A DNA stretch of 7,327 bases from NCBI GenBank assembly GCA_023251595.1, contig JAHEYM010000193.1, forward strand, positions 1 through 7,327, read 5' to 3'. Under the pieces are notes generated by a model. That model was not told the origin of the DNA, made no database searches, and worked only from the letters and a program-made list of their open reading frames with translations. Positions 4,950 through 7,327 of this stretch are shown in pieces. How positions within the stretch are numbered: the first letter of the stretch is position 1; every line of letters starts with the position of its first letter. The DNA is from Bacteroidota bacterium. GTDB lineage: Bacteria > Bacteroidota > Bacteroidia > AKYH767-A > JABDAW01. The translations under genes and the position numbers were made by a program.

Positions 4950-7327
4950 TTATCGTTTCCATCTTTTGTCTTCCTTGTTTATTTTTTTTCCATCCAACAA
5001 ACGGATATTCACGTTGTCAATTATTGTACCTCTATCAATAAGTTCTAAGCGTTGTTTGAATTTTCTAATAGCCTTTCGTCTTTTCTCATCTTTTGGTAAT
5101 TTTTTAAAATGTTGATTAAAATTAGAGTCAATTAATCCTATGACGAAGTGGTTTTTTATATCTGTGTTAGCAAGTAACTCCTTTAAATAGACAAAATCAC
5201 TGTCGTCAATATCTGACAAAGTAGAAGCGAGGAGGTACGCTGAATACTCTGTAATAAATCTTTGATCAGGTGTTGTTTCCGGATCCTTTATGACAGTGAT
5301 TAAATATTTAAAATGATGGTCCAGCGGTTCTTTTAGTGTGACTGAGGTGTGATGAAATTCATACCAGTAAGATATAATATTATAAACACCATATTGAGTA
5401 TTAAATATTATTTTTAATAGATCATATTGCGTTTCTTTGGTGTTCAACAGAAATTTTACAGCTTGGTTTGCATTAATAATATTCCTTTTAACACCTTCAA
5501 TTCTTGCAGATATGGGTGTATTATACAGTGCTTGCATCAAATATCCGATCCCGCTCATATTCATTAGATAATCGTGAAAATTTTTCGGCTCAGATTTCTC
5601 TAGTATATCCCGCATTAATTCCGGAGAATCTTTTGTCATGCCTGCATAAAATATTGCAACATTTTGCCACCATATATCATTGAAATTATCTATAAAATAG
5701 TTTTTCCCGTTTATATTATGATTATAAAATTGATACGCGGTAAAATATTCCTGAAATGACAAATGTTTAAATTCGATCTCCTCTCGCTCGTTTTCAATAA
5801 GCAATCCAACGTTTTGGGTTAAATCCTCTATTAATTGATCAATGTTATATTTATGCCCTCTTTCTACAGCAAATACCGTGAGCAATTCAATCAATTGCCT
5901 CTTATCAATTTGTCTTCGCCTGTTTATGTGTAAATACTCTCCTAAATAAGACAAAACACTCCGGTGGATTCCTATCTTTAGCAAATCAAGAGTGCTGTCT
6001 TTTAAAGATTTATTTAATAACAAATCAACAAAATTTTTATATAGGTCTGAAATGGTTGCGGGTATTTCCATTTCACTCTCGTCAAAGATTGCAGTTATTA
6101 AAGCTAGTGTGAGTGGTGTTTTGGGTAATTTGTCAAGAATATGAGAATCGCGAAGTGATTTTAATAACCGTTTGCATTTAACCTGTTCCTCATTGAAGTA
6201 ACGCCCAATGAATTGTTCAGCTTGCTGTGTGGAAACTTTTGTAATCTCTAAATATTTAAACTTTAGTTTCTGACAACTTCCTAGTAAGGTATCTGCTGGG
6301 CGCGAAGAACAATATATTTTTACATCGGGGTATTCATCCCTGAAATTTTGTACTGCGGTAAGTGCTTGTTCTTTTAATTCCGAAGTTCCAATTTCGTCCA
6401 AAGCGTCAATAAAAAGAACAAAATTTCTTTTGGACAGAATTTCTTCGAGATCTATGTTGATTTCTTTAATTCCATCTTGTGATAAATACTTTTGAAGCAA
6501 CCGAATCAAATCAAATTCACATTCTTTAAATTCACCAAAATTTAAAATGAATGGGTAATACTCGTAATCATTTCTCAATGAATTCTCAAATATGATGTCA
6601 TTAGCAAGTTGTTTAAAGAATGTCGATTTACCAGAACCGGATTCCCCAACAATTAATGAACATTCATTGATTTTTGCTACATCATGGGTTTCAAAGGATT
6701 TTCTTCTTAATTCACCTTCATTATTGATACTGAGCTCCAGCAATCTTGGTTTGATCGCAATATCGATAATTTTTTTAATTTTCTCATCGTTTATCCCAAG
6801 TGCTTTGGCAAAATCGTCCTCCTTATTTTTCTCTTGAAATAATTCAATATAATGCTTGTAAATTTTATTTCCCTGAAGCCAGTACCTTGGATAATATTTG
6901 TCAATATATTCTACGAGTTCCACACAGCCCCATAAGGATATGTTCGGATTATTGTAAAAATGGTCCTGAAATATTTTCATCGTCGCTCCAGCGTTATATT
7001 TTCCGCTTGTTACGACTTTTACTTTATTAATCTTGTTGTCTTTACCTTTCGAAATTGAATTCCACGGAAATTCGAAGCATTCTGCAACTTGAGCCTTAAT
7101 TTCTTGAGTGCCAATAGAGGTTCCCCTGATATCCCCTTTTTTTATAACAAACGCCGTCCATTCTTTTTTATTTTCAATCATATCTGGGATTGAGGCTACA
7201 ATATCTTTACCCATCTCAGGATTGTTCCCTCTTTCGTGGGTCAATGTTGCATCTTGATAACCCATTTTAGGAAGCAAATCCATCAAGATTTCATGTAGGT
7301 CAGATTCTTGTTCAATCTTTTGAATTC
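4950..7327 (-). CDS. NACHT (STAND) NTPase with N-terminal Mrr-like nuclease domain, 5' end beyond window
   Basis: This is a large signal-transducing ATPase of the NACHT class, related to bacterial NLR-like anti-phage proteins. Numbering from TTG 7286 as residue 1: an N-terminal Mrr/PD-(D/E)XK-like region spans about 1-140, with GKD (D28) and FVIKKGDI (K49) as the putative D...xxK core, then VVTSGKYNAGA and the tail typical of such domains. The NACHT module has Walker A GESGSGKST at 214-222, Walker B LFIDALDEIG at 291-300 with the DxxDE pattern, sensor YCSSRP at 325-330, KTPLTLALI at 389-397, and the winged-helix motif FKHLSFQEYF at 506-515. Residues 540-778 are helical and would be the sensor part; no LRR, TPR or WD repeat is evident. 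The frame stays open from 7286 to the window edge and the 13 extra residues (ending DLHEIL) fit the domain, so neither TTG 7286 nor ATG 7283 is likely to be the start. The position usually E/Q in the nuclease motif appears to be V47, so cleavage activity is uncertain. Confidence 0.88.
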   Translation of the reverse strand, partial: IQKIEQESDLHEILMDLLPKMGYQDATLTHERGNNPEMGKDIVASIPDMIENKKEWTAFVIKKGDIRGTSIGTQEIKAQVAECFEFPWNSISKGKDNKINKVKVVTSGKYNAGATMKIFQDHFYNNPNISLWGCVELVEYIDKYYPRYWLQGNKIYKHYIELFQEKNKEDDFAKALGINDEKIKKIIDIAIKPRLLELSINNEGELRRKSFETHDVAKINECSLIVGESGSGKSTFFKQLANDIIFENSLRNDYEYYPFILNFGEFKECEFDLIRLLQKYLSQDGIKEINIDLEEILSKRNFVLFIDALDEIGTSELKEQALTAVQNFRDEYPDVKIYCSSRPADTLLGSCQKLKFKYLEITKVSTQQAEQFIGRYFNEEQVKCKRLLKSLRDSHILDKLPKTPLTLALITAIFDESEMEIPATISDLYKNFVDLLLNKSLKDSTLDLLKIGIHRSVLSYLGEYLHINRRRQIDKRQLIELLTVFAVERGHKYNIDQLIEDLTQNVGLLIENEREEIEFKHLSFQEYFTAYQFYNHNINGKNYFIDNFNDIWWQNVAIFYAGMTKDSPELMRDILEKSEPKNFHDYLMNMSGIGYLMQALYNTPISARIEGVKRNIINANQAVKFLLNTKETQYDLLKIIFNTQYGVYNIISYWYEFHHTSVTLKEPLDHHFKYLITVIKDPETTPDQRFITEYSAYLLASTLSDIDDSDFVYLKELLANTDIKNHFVIGLIDSNFNQHFKKLPKDEKRRKAIRKFKQRLELIDRGTIIDNVNIRLLDGKKINKEDKRWKR

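Noticed and set aside
7281..7286. TTG 7286 or ATG 7283 as the start of the NACHT gene
   Set aside because: The frame remains open to the window edge and the upstream residues fit the nuclease domain's first helix, so the true start is likely outside.

Overview
All supported genes lie on the minus strand, so the window is read right to left. It looks like a stretch of a bacterial defence or mobile island. No CDS start has a Shine-Dalgarno sequence; the upstream regions are mostly A/T-rich. One gene has a near-perfect Bacteroidota-type promoter (TTTG-N20-TAATTTTG). Together these suggest Bacteroidota or a relative such as Chlorobiota/Ignavibacteria. Two other promoters are ordinary TTGACA/TATAAT-like, so the host assignment is tentative.

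Layout, 5' to 3' on the minus strand. (1) 7327-4950: a large NACHT-type STAND NTPase, open at the window edge, with an N-terminal Mrr/PD-(D/E)XK-like nuclease domain. It resembles the bacterial NLR-like anti-phage proteins. (2) 4916-4116: a five-helix membrane protein 33 bases downstream, probably in the same operon, of unknown function. (3) 3921-2995: an ArdC-type antirestriction protein (ssDNA-binding domain plus zincin HELIH motif), with its own sigma70-like promoter and a strong intrinsic terminator. (4) 2805-754: an OLD-like protein combining an ABC-type ATPase and a TOPRIM nuclease, with its own Bacteroidota-like promoter. The open frame reaches 2928, but the first 41 codons cover the promoter and the ardC terminator, so the start is ATG 2805. 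(5) About 675-445: a highly structured segment with a consensus promoter upstream and a terminator-like hairpin at its end. It is a candidate non-coding RNA or an attenuator-type leader. (6) 440-1: the N-terminal part of a tyrosine recombinase running off the left edge.

The most unusual part is the 230-base structured segment. It has a three-way-junction-like 5' domain, at least two middle hairpins, and a terminal hairpin whose 6-base loop plus flanks is perfectly complementary over 10 bases to the unpaired junction strand of the 5' domain. This could form a pseudoknot or an anti-terminator controlling the recombinase. I could not match it to a known RNA family.

Taken together, the window pairs two probable anti-phage nucleases (NACHT plus nuclease domain; ATPase-TOPRIM) with an anti-restriction gene and a recombinase. 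That is typical cargo of an integrative element. I saw no rRNA, tRNA, CRISPR array or insertion sequence.
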